This document shows, one piece after another, positions 10,199-21,429 of a DNA stretch of 64,000 bases. A program made the position numbers and the translations under genes. The stretch's first letter is position 1. Each line of letters starts with the position of its first letter. The DNA is from Isochrysis galbana (taxonomy: Eukaryota > Haptophyta > Isochrysidales > Isochrysidaceae): assembly GCA_018136815.1 (NCBI GenBank), contig CM030940.1, positions 4,054,245 through 4,118,244 of the forward strand, written 5' to 3'. The notes beneath the pieces were generated by a model. The model searched no databases. It saw only the letters and a program-made list of their open reading frames with translations, and had not been told where the DNA came from.

Positions 10199-13100
10199 AT
10201 GCACAAGCTCGCCTCGCTCTCGGCCGAGCTGAAGAGCAAGGTGCAAGACGCGTCGTCGGCCATCTCAAATGTACGCGAGCGTGTTACTCAGCAGATGCTC
10301 GAGGGCACGGGCCTCGCGGACAAGACAGAGGACGAGGAGTTCCCGGAGCTCGAGGCGCACGTGAGCCGAGGGGGTTGGGGAAGGGGGGGGGGAGGGGGGG
10401 GGGGGGGAGGAGGTGGCGGCGCAGGGGACGGATTGGGTGGGTGGGTGGGTGGGTGGGTGGGTGGCAAGCACAGGGGGGTGGGTGGGGGGGGGGGGGTGGG
10501 GGGAGCGCAGGGGAGGGAGGGGAGGAGGGGATTAGAGGGATGGAGAGGGGGGGGGGAAGAAGGGGACCCGAGGGGCAAAAGGCGCCTGGGGCTAGGTGGG
10601 CATGGGTGAAGGCGGCCCGAGGGGTGGGGTGGGGCGGGGTGGGCAAAGGGAGTGGTGCCTGAGGGTTGGGGGTGAGGGCGAATGGGGCAAGTGCGGCCAG
10701 TCAGAGGGGCGGAGAAGAAGGCATTGGGGGGAGGGGAGGCTTTCCAGAGGTCGATGTGCACCAAAGCGGCGGCTAGGAGCCAGGGGAACAGGGGTGGGGT
10801 GGATGTTGATTGTGTTTTGTCCTCAGCATGCTGCAAGCCCACCAAGATGCTGTTTTGCACGTACTTTAACGCGCCGCTCAGTCGTCGCCTTCCACGCTGC
10901 ACAGGCGCGGATCGACGCCTTCCTTCGCCGCCTCTACGACCATTCTGACAAGTACATGCGCGCTCTCAATCAGGTGCGCTCCTGCCCGTTCCCCGCGTGG
11001 CCGGAAGTCGTGCGGAGTTCACGCCATATCTTGCACCGGAAGCTGTAAGCAGGCCATCGCCCTGGTCCATGCCGGACCTATGTTCCTCCGGACATGCAGG
11101 TGGTTGAGATGTCACGGATCCTGGCAGAGGACTTTGCCTCGGTCATCGACGACCCACATCTCTCCGAAGTGGCAGAGGCCTTCAAGCTCGCCAAGGGGGA
11201 GGAAGCTGCCGTTCAAAAGGACGTGCTAGGCCAGGTCAGCCGCTTTCAGCCCGCTTTTCACCACCTCTTGCTTACCACCACTTCTTCTGTCCTTGCTCAT
11301 AGAGCCCGCCTCTTCCCGCGCGCGCGCCCCCCATATGCAGCTCTGTCCTTTTCCACGCGCAGGTGCTCTATCGGAACGTCTTCCAGCCAGTGAAGAGGGA
11401 GGTCGAGGGCCGAAAGGACTATGAACGCCGGCTTAACGACAGGAGAAAGGTGGAGGCGCCCGAGGGGCGGGAGAAGTCCGCCCTCGGTGCGGAGGTCCTG
11501 GTTCGCGCACGCCCCTCACCATAGCATACCGACGCGCGCCACCCCTTCTGGCTCACTAGGTCCGGCTTGACTATGACGCCTTCCGCCGCAAGCAAATGGC
11601 GCTCATGCAGGTACAGTTGCGCTTAGGCTACTTCCCATGTATCTACTCTCGTAGGCGTCTCGAGCCATGGCCGCGCCTCCGGCCTCCTCACCACGCTGTA
11701 GCATGGTTACCGGCATCATAGCACGGATTTTGGCCCGCGCATCTGCCTGCACGCCCTGCAATTGCTGCGAGGCACCGCGCCGAAGGCACCCCTCGTTCCC
11801 CATCCTCCGCACAGTCCGACCCGACCAATAAGTCGGTTTACGAGAACAACCTCGAAGCGGCTCGCCGGACCTACGCCAAACACTCCGAGAATGTCCTCAA
11901 GGACGCCGCCGCCGTCAACGCCGAGCGCAAGCAGCTCCTCTCCATCGCATTTGCTGGGCTCGCCGTCTCCCAGGTGTGTATCCATCATCGGCGCGGATGC
12001 GCGTCTGCGCCATCGCCGCTCGCCTGTGCGCCCCCTGGACAAGTGACGGCGAGACGCCCACACATCGCTCGGAATACTCCTTTCACTGCGTCCCTATTCC
12101 CACCCTCCAGCTTGAGTTCTTCTCTTGCGCGGCCAACTCGCTCGAGGCGGTCGCCGCCGCAGCCTCCGCGGCAGTCTCCAACGCAGATGACCACCCGCAT
12201 GACCACTCGCCGGCTGCGCTCTGGGGCCGGATGCGCAGTGAGATCCAAAAGATGGGCCACCACGCCAGACAGCAGCGAGCTGCCAAGGTGGCTCAGCGGC
12301 CGCCGCAGCAGAACAAGCAACCGTCACCTCCACCCCGCCATCAGCAGCCGCAGCGCACGGCAACTCAGCCGCCCCCATCAGACACGCCCCAACAGCGCGG
12401 CTCGCCCGATCCTCACGCTCGGGCTGGAGGCTACGTGCCGCCCGCCACACAGCGCGTGCCGACGCAAGAAGAGCACGATCCCTTTGGCTTCGGCACCGCC
12501 GCCCCCGCTCCGCCGCCCCCGCGCGCCGCCGCGTCCCCACCCCCGGCGCAAGAGGCCAACCTCTTCAACTTCGGAGACGACTCCTCACCCGCATCGGTCA
12601 TGGCGCCGCCGACCATTAGTAATGAAAGCCAGCCGGAGTTCGACCTGCTCAGCGGCATGATCGGCCCCCCCCAGGTGTCGCACACACCCTCGCTAGCCGT
12701 GAATGATCTGATGAATGATTCTGGAGCCTCCGCAATGGACGAGCTAATGTCCTTGGGCGCACCCGCAGCGCTTGTACCGGAGACCTCGAGCCATCGCCCC
12801 AGGAGTGCTGCCTCTGCCTCCGCTGTTGCCGCCCATGACGACTTCGCGGCCTTCATGGGTGGTCCCGCTACCGTTAAGCCCCAGCCCGCCCGCGCGTCGC
12901 CGCCCTTCGCCCCGGAAGGCGACCTCATGGGAGGTATGGAGGATCTGCTTGGCGGCATGGGCACCCCCGAATTGCTTGGCGGCATGGCCGGGAGCGGTGC
13001 GCCTCGCTCGGGTGCCTCTCTTGGCAGTGGCGGCACCGAGCGCAGCGCCCTCGGCCCGGACGGACGGCCGCTATCGCGCCAACAGCTGGCGGCGAGGCGA

Positions 13101-13478
13101 GAGGCCGAAAAGGCGGCCGCCATTGCAGCCAAGGTCGAGGAGCAACGCACTCGCGCCGCAACGGCGGAGCAGAATCGCGAAACGGAACGGGACCTCGAGA
13201 AAGTGGTTGGAGCGAGGGTCGCTCAGTGGCAACGCGACAAAAAGAACCTTCGGGCGCTGCTCGCCTCCCTGCACGAGATCGCTCCTCCGTGCTCGTGGGA
13301 GCCCATGAGTCTAGGCCAGCTCATCGACCCCGCTGCCTGCAAGAAGGCGTACCGAAAGGCGATCCTCGCTGTGCACCCCGACAAGCAAGATGGGAGCGAC
13401 CTCCAGAAAAAGGTGTTAGCACAGCACGTCTTTGATGCGCTGCGCGAGGCGTGGAATGTCTACCAAAAGACAGGCTGA
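10199..13478 (+). CDS. BAR-domain protein fused to an auxilin-type DnaJ domain
   Basis: Seven exons by GT-AG splicing: 10199-10360, 10905-10973, 11100-11234, 11363-11449, 11560-11610, 11815-11973 and 12111-13478, all six introns phase 0, giving 676 aa. Residues about 1-250 form a coiled-coil BAR domain (DEEFPELEAHARIDAFLRRL, the typical RLDYDAFRRK turn, and a long third helix ending VSQLEFFSCAANSLE). Residues about 260-540 are a disordered Pro/Ala linker with clathrin/adaptor-type short motifs (DPFGF, FDLLSGM, repeated DLL/ELLGGM). Residues about 565-676 match the auxilin/GAK J-domain: WQRDKKNLRALLASLHEI, SWEPMSLGQLID, KKAYRKAILAVHPDK with the HPD motif intact, and ALREAWNVYQKTG at the end. 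The auxilin family recruits Hsc70 to uncoat clathrin vesicles and BAR domains bind curved membrane, so I infer a one-chain vesicle-neck sensor plus uncoating co-chaperone. Confidence 0.9.
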
Positions 13479-14189
13479 GCCCGGCGGCTGTGCGTGGAGG
13501 AGGACATTGCCATAAAAGAAACGATTCGGCTAATGGGCACAGCCGCCAAGGCGGACATGACATTGTGGGCACGAGCGCATGCACGCTTCTTATGGCCTCG
13601 CGTGTGGCGGCGCTGATGTGAGTTGAGCTCGAGCGCCAAAATCGCGACGCGAGGCTACGTGTGCGCACTTTATTTTTGCGTGTCGGGTAGTCTGGGGTGC
13701 GCTAAGGTAGGGCAGGGGAGGGCGAGGGGCGTGGGACGAAGACGTGCCTCAACCGTCTGGGTGCGCGCCATGCGTGCGGCGCAAACAAGCAAAGGGAGTG
13801 CGAGTTAGGGTAGTAGGGGCCCGGACACGTGGCGGGCGCGTGCGCTATGTTCTGTGGTTTTGAGTATTGACTATTGAATGCGGAGGAGGAAGGTTGCGCT
13901 CTAAGAAAAAGCACCTCTGAAGAGCTGCCAACTAATGCTATTGTGTCTAACCTCCCTTGGGGCCCCGACGACATCGTCCTCATCCCATGCTCACTCCCTC
14001 TCCACTCCCCCCTGTCGTTCCTTGTTTGCATTCGGTTTCCTTCCGCCGGGGGTTTAGGTTTTGCCCCATGCCCATGTTGTCGTAGCGAAGCTCGTTTCCT
14101 CTTTGGAAACGGCTCGCGAAGGCGCACGCACCGGCAGCTAGCGCTGCGCACGATTCCTCCGAGGTGGGAAGGGCTCACCGGGTGTGGCT

Positions 14190-14830
14190 TGGGGGCTTGG
14201 TGTGGTGCGGCTGTGTGAGGCTGTGACTGTGAGTTTGGCTAACATGAGATGTATGTGTATGAAGCATGGGGCGAGAGGGACGGGAGGACCGACCGGAGGC
14301 AACACGAGAGGGAAGCACACGCGTCGGCACTGGCGAACCATGGGCCGGCATGACGGGGAATCGCCCCCGTTTGCGAGATATGTGCAGGATGACACCTCGC
14401 CCAAGCCCGCCTGCCCGCCTTCCTCTGCTGACGGGCTTCTGCGCCCGTCAGCACCTCCGAAGTCGTTCCCTCAGCCGCGCCTGCCGCCGGCTTGGCCCCT
14501 TCCTCATTGCCCTCAGGCCCTATGGGCCATTCCAACTCGTCAAGGACACGCGCCGGGAAAGAGGAAACGCGGGAAAAGAGATGGATGAAAGGGGGCCGGG
14601 AGAACAAACAAGGGAACAGTCGGGGAGAGAAAACGGGGAAGGGAGGGAGCAGAGGGAGAGGCTTCCGCGGGGGGGGGGAGGCGAACCTAAATACTAAATA
14701 GCGATGTGGGGAGGGGGCGTCGGAGCGTGACAACAAGGGGGGAAGTCACGCGGGGAAACCTAGACGGCTGGGAAAATGTACAAACGGGAAGGAGTAACCC
14801 CCTTTACCCGCAACACAGTGCTTTTCGTGT
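14190..14830 (+). repeat. Dispersed repeat family B, copy 2
   Basis: The reverse complement matches 1045-1600. In direct orientation the GGGGCGAGAGGGACGGGAGG... ACCGACCGGA segment matches 35820-35860. It is purine-rich and non-coding. The segment just before it (GTGAGGCTGTGACTGTG) recurs near 35780. Confidence 0.65.
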
Positions 14831-16190
14831 TTGTCGGGTTTTGAGTTTGTTAGGCCAGCTTGTCGGTTGTCGGTGATGTCTTGCGCGTGCGCTACGAGTT
14901 TGAGATTGTCTCCCAGCGTGAGTTTGCCTTTATTGTCTTCGGTGAAAATGGGGGTGCTCAGCTCGAGTGTGCTCTTAATTTTTGGCTTAGATCGACGTTC
15001 CCGTGCCCTTCGTCCTTCGTGTCTTTCGACACGTTTTCGACGCAATTGAAGTCTCCGCAGGTGTGAAGCCGCAGGCGAAAGACGGAGGAGGTGGCGGTGG
15101 CCAGATTGTGGGGCGCCAAGCAGCTGTAGTAGCCTATCCCCTTTGTTTATTTATGAGAGTGAGTGTGAGTGCCATTACTTGTTCCTAGACAATTAACAAT
15201 CGCAATGACAAATATAACGTTGGCAATCACAATGTAGGCTGTTGTTTATGGTCTCCGGCTGGGGTTTATGATCTCCGGCTGAGGCTCGTTCGTTCAAAGT
15301 TCAAACAGGTTCCCGCGATAATCTTTTTGTGCGGGTGGAGGTGGTAGCGAATCGTACACTTGTTGCCGATCTATGCTCCGGGGATTTCGTGCGACAAGTT
15401 GCAGCCGACCCCGCGTTTGTTGCTTGTTGCGGAGGCATAGACCTTGCGCGAAACTCGCGCATGGCTTAGTTAGGAGGGTCTTTGCCTAGTGCCTCTCGCG
15501 CCGACTTGGGGCGTGGGGCGATCTTCCACGCTTCGGCTTCGGTGCGCTCTTTGCGTTTGGCCGCTTCTGCTTCGCAGATGCAGCGCCTGTGCGCCGGCTG
15601 GAGATTGCGGCGATGGCGAGAGTCAGTACCGTGAGCGCGTGGTCCTTCATAGCTAGCTAGCGGTAGTAGTCTGAATCTTCAGATCTTTTTTCTAAACGGC
15701 GTAACTGTAACTGTAACCGTCCCAAATCATACGTTAAACACGGGTGAGGGGAGAGGGGGGTGTTCCAAAGGGTTTCAAGTTATTTGTATTTGTGCCGGAG
15801 ACAACAACTTGCAGTAACATGCACCAAGGTGTACGGGCAAGTGCGCTACGGGTTGTCGTGATAGTGGTAGTACCGGGCTAGTGGCAGTAGTGGTACTAAC
15901 GTACTAACGTTCAGTTATTTTATTAATATTAATATATACTCCAAAGTAATACTCGGCAAGCGCATCAGACAACACAAGAACAGGAGCGAAGGCGTCCTTC
16001 AGAGCTGTTGAACAGGTAACTGAGCGAGAGCAAGGGCTCTGAGAATACCGAGACAAAGACGATCGCGCTCAGTCCGATCCGCTGCCCTATGGCTTCTGTA
16101 AAGGGGGTCCTCAGACATCCGCTTCGTACGGCAGCCGGTAGGTGTTGGTTGACATGGCAGTGCCTCGCAGTCTTGACACGCTGGGGCATT
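14831..16190. other. Intergenic region, no gene seen
   Basis: I find no supportable gene or RNA in this stretch. It contains CTGAATCTTCAGATC near 15670 and an AT-rich patch with TTAATATTAATATAT near 15915-15940. Confidence 0.5.
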
Positions 16191-16194
16191 TGGC

Positions 16195-16460
16195 GCATCA
16201 AGCTGCGCTATCCCGAGCCACTCTCGAACACCCCGCACTCCTAGTGACTATTCCGGAGCCCTATGAGCCGACTTGCTATCCCCGCTGAGCCCATTCGCGC
16301 TGTTGTTTCTGCTTGGACATGCTTCTTAATGGCGACCTGCTTCTTAATGGCAGCCTCGTCTATGGCACCTATCGACCTGCTTTTTAACAGCAGCTTCGCC
16401 CACGGCACCAAGCTCGGCGGCTAATTCCTGGAGCTTCGGGATTGTCCTCGGGGCTGCTAC
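16195..16460 (-). repeat. Decayed tandem duplication of the IFT80 3' end
   Basis: About 258 bases downstream, this repeats the last coding part and 3' flank of IFT80. GAGCCCTATGAGCCGAC occurs at 16257 and 16515, and CTCGGCGGCTAATTCCTGGA at about 16409 matches the coding copy CTCGGCGGCCAATTCCTGGA at about 16612. Within it the CTTCTTAATGGCRRCCT motif is itself repeated. Frames are broken, so it is a non-coding decay product. Confidence 0.7.
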
Positions 16461-16518
16461 GCTATCTCGAGACACATTCGAACACCCCACTCGAACTCCT
16501 CGTGACCATTCTGGAGCC

Positions 16519-19500
16519 CTATGAGCCGACCTGTTGTCCCCCCCTAGCCCGTTCGCGCTCTTTCTCTGCTTGGACCTTCTCCTTGACGGCAGCTTCGTCC
16601 ACGACACCCAGCTCGGCGGCCAATTCCTGGAGCTTTGGGATTGTCTCAGCGGCACCAATGGCAGCGAGATGCTTCTGACGATGATAGAGGAGAGTATCGA
16701 GATGCTTAGCATGCATGCGCGCAATGTCATAAGCCTGCTCCCATGCGAAACAGCGGATACACATCTTGATGGCACGATAGACCCACCCCCCCTGCACGAG
16801 CAGCTGCACCGCGTCGGCTCGCTTGCGACGGAAAAGGAGCAGCTCTGCCTCGCGGGCCTCGTTTGTTGGCAGTTCCTGTTGGGGACAAGCACCGGGAAGG
16901 ATGATGAGCTGTCAGGCATCGCACCCGCGTGTTAACCGCCATCTCCGCGAATGCTCACCTTCACATGCGACATGAAGAGCAGCTTATCGACGGCGTCAAT
17001 GGCAGCGTAAGCGACTTCAGCAGTATGAAGTTCCTTGCCGGATACGGCCATCGCAGCAAGTATCGCCCAAAGCATCTGCAAGATCAAGCGAGGGATGGCA
17101 ACTCGGCTGAAGTTTGGCATGCGCCGCTGTTCATGCTTGTCGATGCGGTAAGCAACGCTGTCGGAGCAAACATAGCAGTAAAAAAGCAAGGGAGCGGACG
17201 TCTGGCGGGAAAGATAGCGCCGGCTGAAAAGGCGAGCTCAGACATGGCTGTTGGCTCACCGGGCTCTTGACATAGCGGCAGAGGCGCAACGCGGATTCCC
17301 ACTCCTTGGCATTCGCAAATCGCTCGACCATCGCCGGGTAGGGCGAGCCAGCATATGTAACGATTGCACCGTCGGATCGACGGATGGTGGCGCGCGTGCC
17401 TACAAAGTCAAGTATCTCCGAGCTCTTGCCGACGTCCGAGCATGGTTGTCGGGAGATGGTGGCAGGAAGAACGTCACGGTCGACAAAGACGGCCTCGGGG
17501 TAGTACCAGATGACGAGAGACCCGTCGGCGATGGCGGCGAGCGAACCGTTATCAGATGACCAGCGCATCTGTATCGAGTAGGAACAGAAAGAGGGGTAAT
17601 GGGGTGCGCAAGGGGAGGCCACGAATAATGGGTATGTTCTCCATTGCGCGTTGCCGCGCCCTCGGCACCCTACAAGCGTACCGTGTCGACCATCGTCTGC
17701 AGCTTGACCATCTCCTGCACGCCTTCAGTAGGCGTGATGTGTAGGTCCCTGTTGCGATCGATGAAGGCGAGCCGGCGTGTACCTTTGACAGCGGGGGCCG
17801 AGGAGAGGGCCACGGCCTCCACCTCGAGAGTGTGCTGCAGGGTGCCTAGTTGCCTGCCTGTTAGCGGCTCGAAGAGACGGACCACCTGCAAATCAGAGGC
17901 GGCGGTTGTAGATCGGGATCACGCAATCATACGGCTCTTGGCCTATTGAAGCGGGAGAAGTGGGTAGAAAATACCTTAGGATCAGCCGAATCGACGATGG
18001 CGAGCAGATCGGCCGCGTAGCCAACTGTGGCGGAGGTGAGAGCATCGGCTCGCATTGCTGGGAACTTCGGCTGCGATAGAGGGCGGCCATCGTAGCCAAG
18101 CACCTTACATGACGAGGGGAAGTGCCGAGGACAGCGGCCTCAGAGACAATTGGGCAGAGATTACTCGTGCTCATGCGCGGAGCTCAGCAGGGTAAGCGAT
18201 GCGCCGTTTCATCACTCACAAAGAGGTATGACACCTGCCTTGCGGCAACCACTTGGCCGCCTCATCTCACTACGAACCTGCATGCCACTAACAGTATCAA
18301 CCATCAAGAAGTGCGGCGCAGACTGAAGAATAAGGGAGACAGTGCCACGGAGCTCGATGATGTGCGGCGTATTAAAGTTCGACGTCGCGTGGATGCACAC
18401 CTGCGTGGGTGTGGGAATTTGGGGTTCAGGCTCTTGACCTAGGTCCTTCACTGTAGGCTCCATCGGCTTTGGAAGGGAGGGCAAAGGATCCAGACCCATG
18501 CCCCCCCCCCCCCTCCCCCCCCCGGCCCGCCCGCCCTGTCATGGCATTGGTCGCACGCCTGGTGTAGGAGGCAACACTGGTCGGACCTGGGTCGCAGTGA
18601 CCACGATGAGGTGGCTCGTCGATAGGCTCATCTCAGTCACACGGTCCTTAAAGGTTAGGTCTTCTCGATGTCCGTCGATGACGTTGGTCACCGTCACAGT
18701 ATCTACTCCAGTCTGCCGTGCCTCCCAGGGGCCGCTCGAAATCTCGCGGTTGACAATTTGTCCAAAGAGCACCGCACCGGTGCCCGAGCCCGCTGCCACC
18801 TGGGTGGAGTCACCCGTCCAAGCAAGGGAGAAGATGGAGCCGCACGATGGTTGCGCCCTGGAGTACGACCAGCCTGACTTATCGCAAAGCCGCAGCATGT
18901 TGAATGAACCGACTGCAAAGACGCGGCCGTTTGGCGCCCAGCGAATGGCTGAGATGGAATACTCCACTGGGGCCGAGCTATAAAGCTGGCGGCCGTACGC
19001 ATCCCAAAGGCGGTACTTGCAGTCCTCGCCGCCCGAGCAAATTAGACCATTCACAACATTCCAGTCCACGCACAGCACTGGGGCATCGTGCGCCTTCCAC
19101 TTTGTCTGCTTTGACGAGGGCTGGAGCGGTCGCACGACGAGGTGCTTGTCGCACGTAAAGAGCAGCTGCTCGGCGTCGGGCGACCAGCACATATCGTGAA
19201 CGGTCCCCTCCGACTGAGCTAGGTTGGCACGGAACATGCCGGTGCGTGACCACGATTTGATTAGACCATCCTCTCCAGCTGTCGCAAGAGAGGTGCCGTC
19301 ATGCGACCAGCGAACGACAGTGACCGCGCCCTGGTGCGCATTGGCTTCGGACTTTTCGATCCGTCCCGTGCGCGAGATGAGCTTGAACGAGCCATCCGTG
19401 CAGCCGACGACAAAGACGTCTGTCTGTGCCTTGGCGGTAGCTGAGGGATGCCAAAGCAAGCCTGTGCAGTAGCACCTATGGCGCCGCAGTGCAAAGCGAG

Positions 19501-20047
19501 GCGGTCGGGCAGTCGTGCAAGCGTGGGGGCGCGCAGGCTTGACGTGGCATGTGAGGCCGTCCTAAGTGGGGTCCAACGCATGAGCGTGCTCTCTCCCTTC
19601 ATGCCGTGACCGGCTGCTGCTCTAGCCTCATAGAATTCACGTGTACGAGAGCAGCTCATCTTGTGTGGCGAGAACTTGTGGCAGAGGTGAAAGTGTACGA
19701 CTGTGTGCGGGAGGTGCGTTGGCAGTTCCCCGTCTGCTCAGTGAGCCTAATCTGGCGGCTCCCTCACGGTGTTCGTGCAGCAGGAAGAGAAGACTTGGTG
19801 CTGGGTGGAGTGAGCGGCGCGCCAGCGTGCGTGTAGGGGTGAGGTCACGCACAACAGGCGGTCGAAGGGCAGGGTGTTGCACTCACGGCACGTCGGTGAG
19901 CTTGGCCTGCGGCTCGCCGTCTGTGTTCCATACACGGATCGTCTTGTCGTCGCTCACGGTGAGCAGTTCACCCGTGTCAGACCACGAGAGCCCCGTGACG
20001 ACGTCGGTGTGCTTCTTGAGCTCTTCCTGCTTGATCGAGAGCTCCAT
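16519..20047 (-). CDS. IFT80: Intraflagellar transport protein 80 (IFT-B WD40 protein)
   Basis: Nine exons by GT-AG splicing: 20047-19887, 19475-18587, 18400-18278, 18234-18220 (15 nt), 18103-17975, 17885-17682, 17568-17260, 17075-16959 and 16875-16519. The lengths sum to 2304 nt, 767 aa, against 777 in human IFT80. The N-terminal half is WD40 repeats (SDDKTIRVWN, HPSATAKAQTDVFVVGCTDG, GEDCKYRLWDAYGRQLY, VGSFNMLRLCDKSGWSYSRA). The middle matches IFT80 segment by segment (LAFIDRNRDLHI, VIWYYPEAVFVDRDVLP, TIRRSDGAIV). The C-terminal helical part includes ELHTAEVAYAAIDAVDK and HLDTLLYHRQKHLAAIG. The protein acts in the IFT-B complex that carries cargo along the axoneme, so the organism builds a cilium or flagellum. 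Seven of eight introns are phase 0. A degenerate tandem copy of its 3' end follows the stop codon. Confidence 0.96.
18220..18234 (-). other. IFT80: 15-nt microexon of IFT80
   Basis: It encodes VSYLF between a GGCAG acceptor and a GTGAGT donor. Including it is required to keep the frame and reproduces the IFT80 order 'IYLYSYEGR', giving VSYLF-VLGYDGRPL. The preceding intron is about 43 nt. Confidence 0.75.
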
Positions 20048-20069
20048 TGCGCGCGGTGCGAGTCAATGA

Positions 20070-20098
20070 GCACGGCTGGCAAGCGGAGAAAGAGAAAT

Positions 20099-20135
<37 letters not shown>

Positions 20136-20240
20136 AGAGAGAGGGGGAGGGGGCGTAGAGAGAAGAGAGGAAGGGAGGGAGAGAGAGGGAGGGAAGGGGA
20201 AGGGGGGGGGGGCGGGAGGGAGCCGAGAGCCGCTCCAACT
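20070..20240. repeat. Poly-G tract and GA-rich upstream region of IFT80
   Basis: A run of about 33 guanines begins near 20099, immediately upstream of the IFT80 start on the opposite strand, followed by GAGAGA/GGGAGG sequence. It has strong quadruplex-forming potential and is a likely assembly trouble spot. Nothing coding is present. Confidence 0.7.
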
Positions 20241-20374
20241 GCCCTCTGTCCCCCCCCTACCAGTACACTCGGTCCACCACTTAGACTGCTTGTTTGGCCC
20301 AGCCTATTATTAGAGCTCTATTGGGCCCAGTGACTGTGAGAAGAGCGGTGTAGATCAGAGTGACCATTGGTAAT

Positions 20375-20462
20375 GGTAGGGCGGTCAAACAGTGTTTTTA
20401 ATAAGGGGTGAAAAAATGACCATCTCAGAATTGAGGAAATTTGAGGATTTTTCACGGTAGAA
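20375..20462 (+). repeat. Dispersed repeat family D, copy 1
   Basis: GGTAGGGCGGTCAAACAG ... GACCATCTCAGAATTGAGGA ... AATTTGAGGATTTTT matches 41308-41394 almost base for base. It is followed directly by the start of repeat R1. Confidence 0.75.
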
Positions 20463-20521
20463 AAAAAAACATCTGAAGATTCTGGGCTATACACCTACCT
20501 ACTCCTACATGTGAAACACAG
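20463..20521 (+). repeat. R1 start abutting a solo MITE end
   Basis: 20463-20503 is the start of R1 (A-run, CATCTGAAGATTCTGGGCTA, ACACCTAC). It is cut at 20504 by CCTACATGTGAAACACAG, identical to the 18-bp terminal inverted repeat of the MITE at 42647-42836. I find no second end nearby. Confidence 0.6.
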
Positions 20522-20579
20522 ATTCAGTGAGTTTCTACGGAGGGCTAATACATATGAGTTTGGCTGAGTTTCTAGGAGA

Positions 20580-20665
20580 GGCAGTCGGGGCCGCAGGCCC
20601 CGGCGTGAGGTGACGGTGAAGCGACCGGGGCCGAAGGCCCCGGACGCCGTGAAGCGACCGGGGAA
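20580..20665. repeat. GC palindromes
   Basis: Two near-identical hairpins, GGGGCCGCAGGCCCC and CCGGGGCCGAAGGCCCCGG, lie about 40 bases apart within GTGAAGCGACCGGGG repeats. The function is unknown. Confidence 0.6.
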
Positions 20666-21429
20666 GCTTTACATGAAGATAATAAAACAAGGGAGGGGGA
20701 GGAAATTTTTATATAAGAGGGGGGGGGGGGGTTTCGTTTCGCAAGTGGAGTAAGGGGCGGGAGGGTGGGGGCGGGGGGGAGCCGGGGGGCTATGTAAAGA
20801 CAGGAACGAGGCCGAGAGGTAAAAATGGGAAGGGGTATAGTTATTTCAGCACAAAGAGGACCCGTGCGGGGAAAGAAAGGGCGGGGCTAATTTCGAACTC
20901 ATGCCGGGCGGCAGGGGGCGAAGGCAAGGAGGGACAAGGCAAGAGCAAGGCCCGAGGTGCGAGAGTGCGAGACAGAGGGGAGACAGGCCAGCAAGATGCA
21001 AAGCAGGCAAGGAGCAAAGCATGCAAGGAGCGATGGGCGGGTTACGAGTAAAGAGTTAAACAAGACAGTAAAACTCTGAGGCGAACAAGCGCGAACAAGC
21101 GCGAAGAAGCGCACGAAGAAGCACGAAGGGTTGGGGTCACTCGCGGATGCGACAAGGGACAAGGGGGGCCGACTGTATTTCGCGCACCGCCTTCGACTTC
21201 GACGGCCCGAAATTCGGTATTTTTCATTTTTCGAAAATTTCGCCGGAGACCAGAGACCATAGAACAGGGAACCCCCACTTTTTTTGCTGATCCATCCTAC
21301 CGGAATCCATAGGGAGCTTATTTAGCCCTTAATTCACCCATTGAAGCTGGTGCCCTCCGCACCCCCATAGTGAGTGACCGGGCTAGCTCGCTAGTCGTTA
21401 GCTCTCAAGCTCAGACTGCAATATGCAAT

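Noticed and set aside
12431..13150. 239-codon minus-strand frame inside the J-domain exon
   Set aside because: It is a shadow of the BAR-J coding frame, which has strong family matches.
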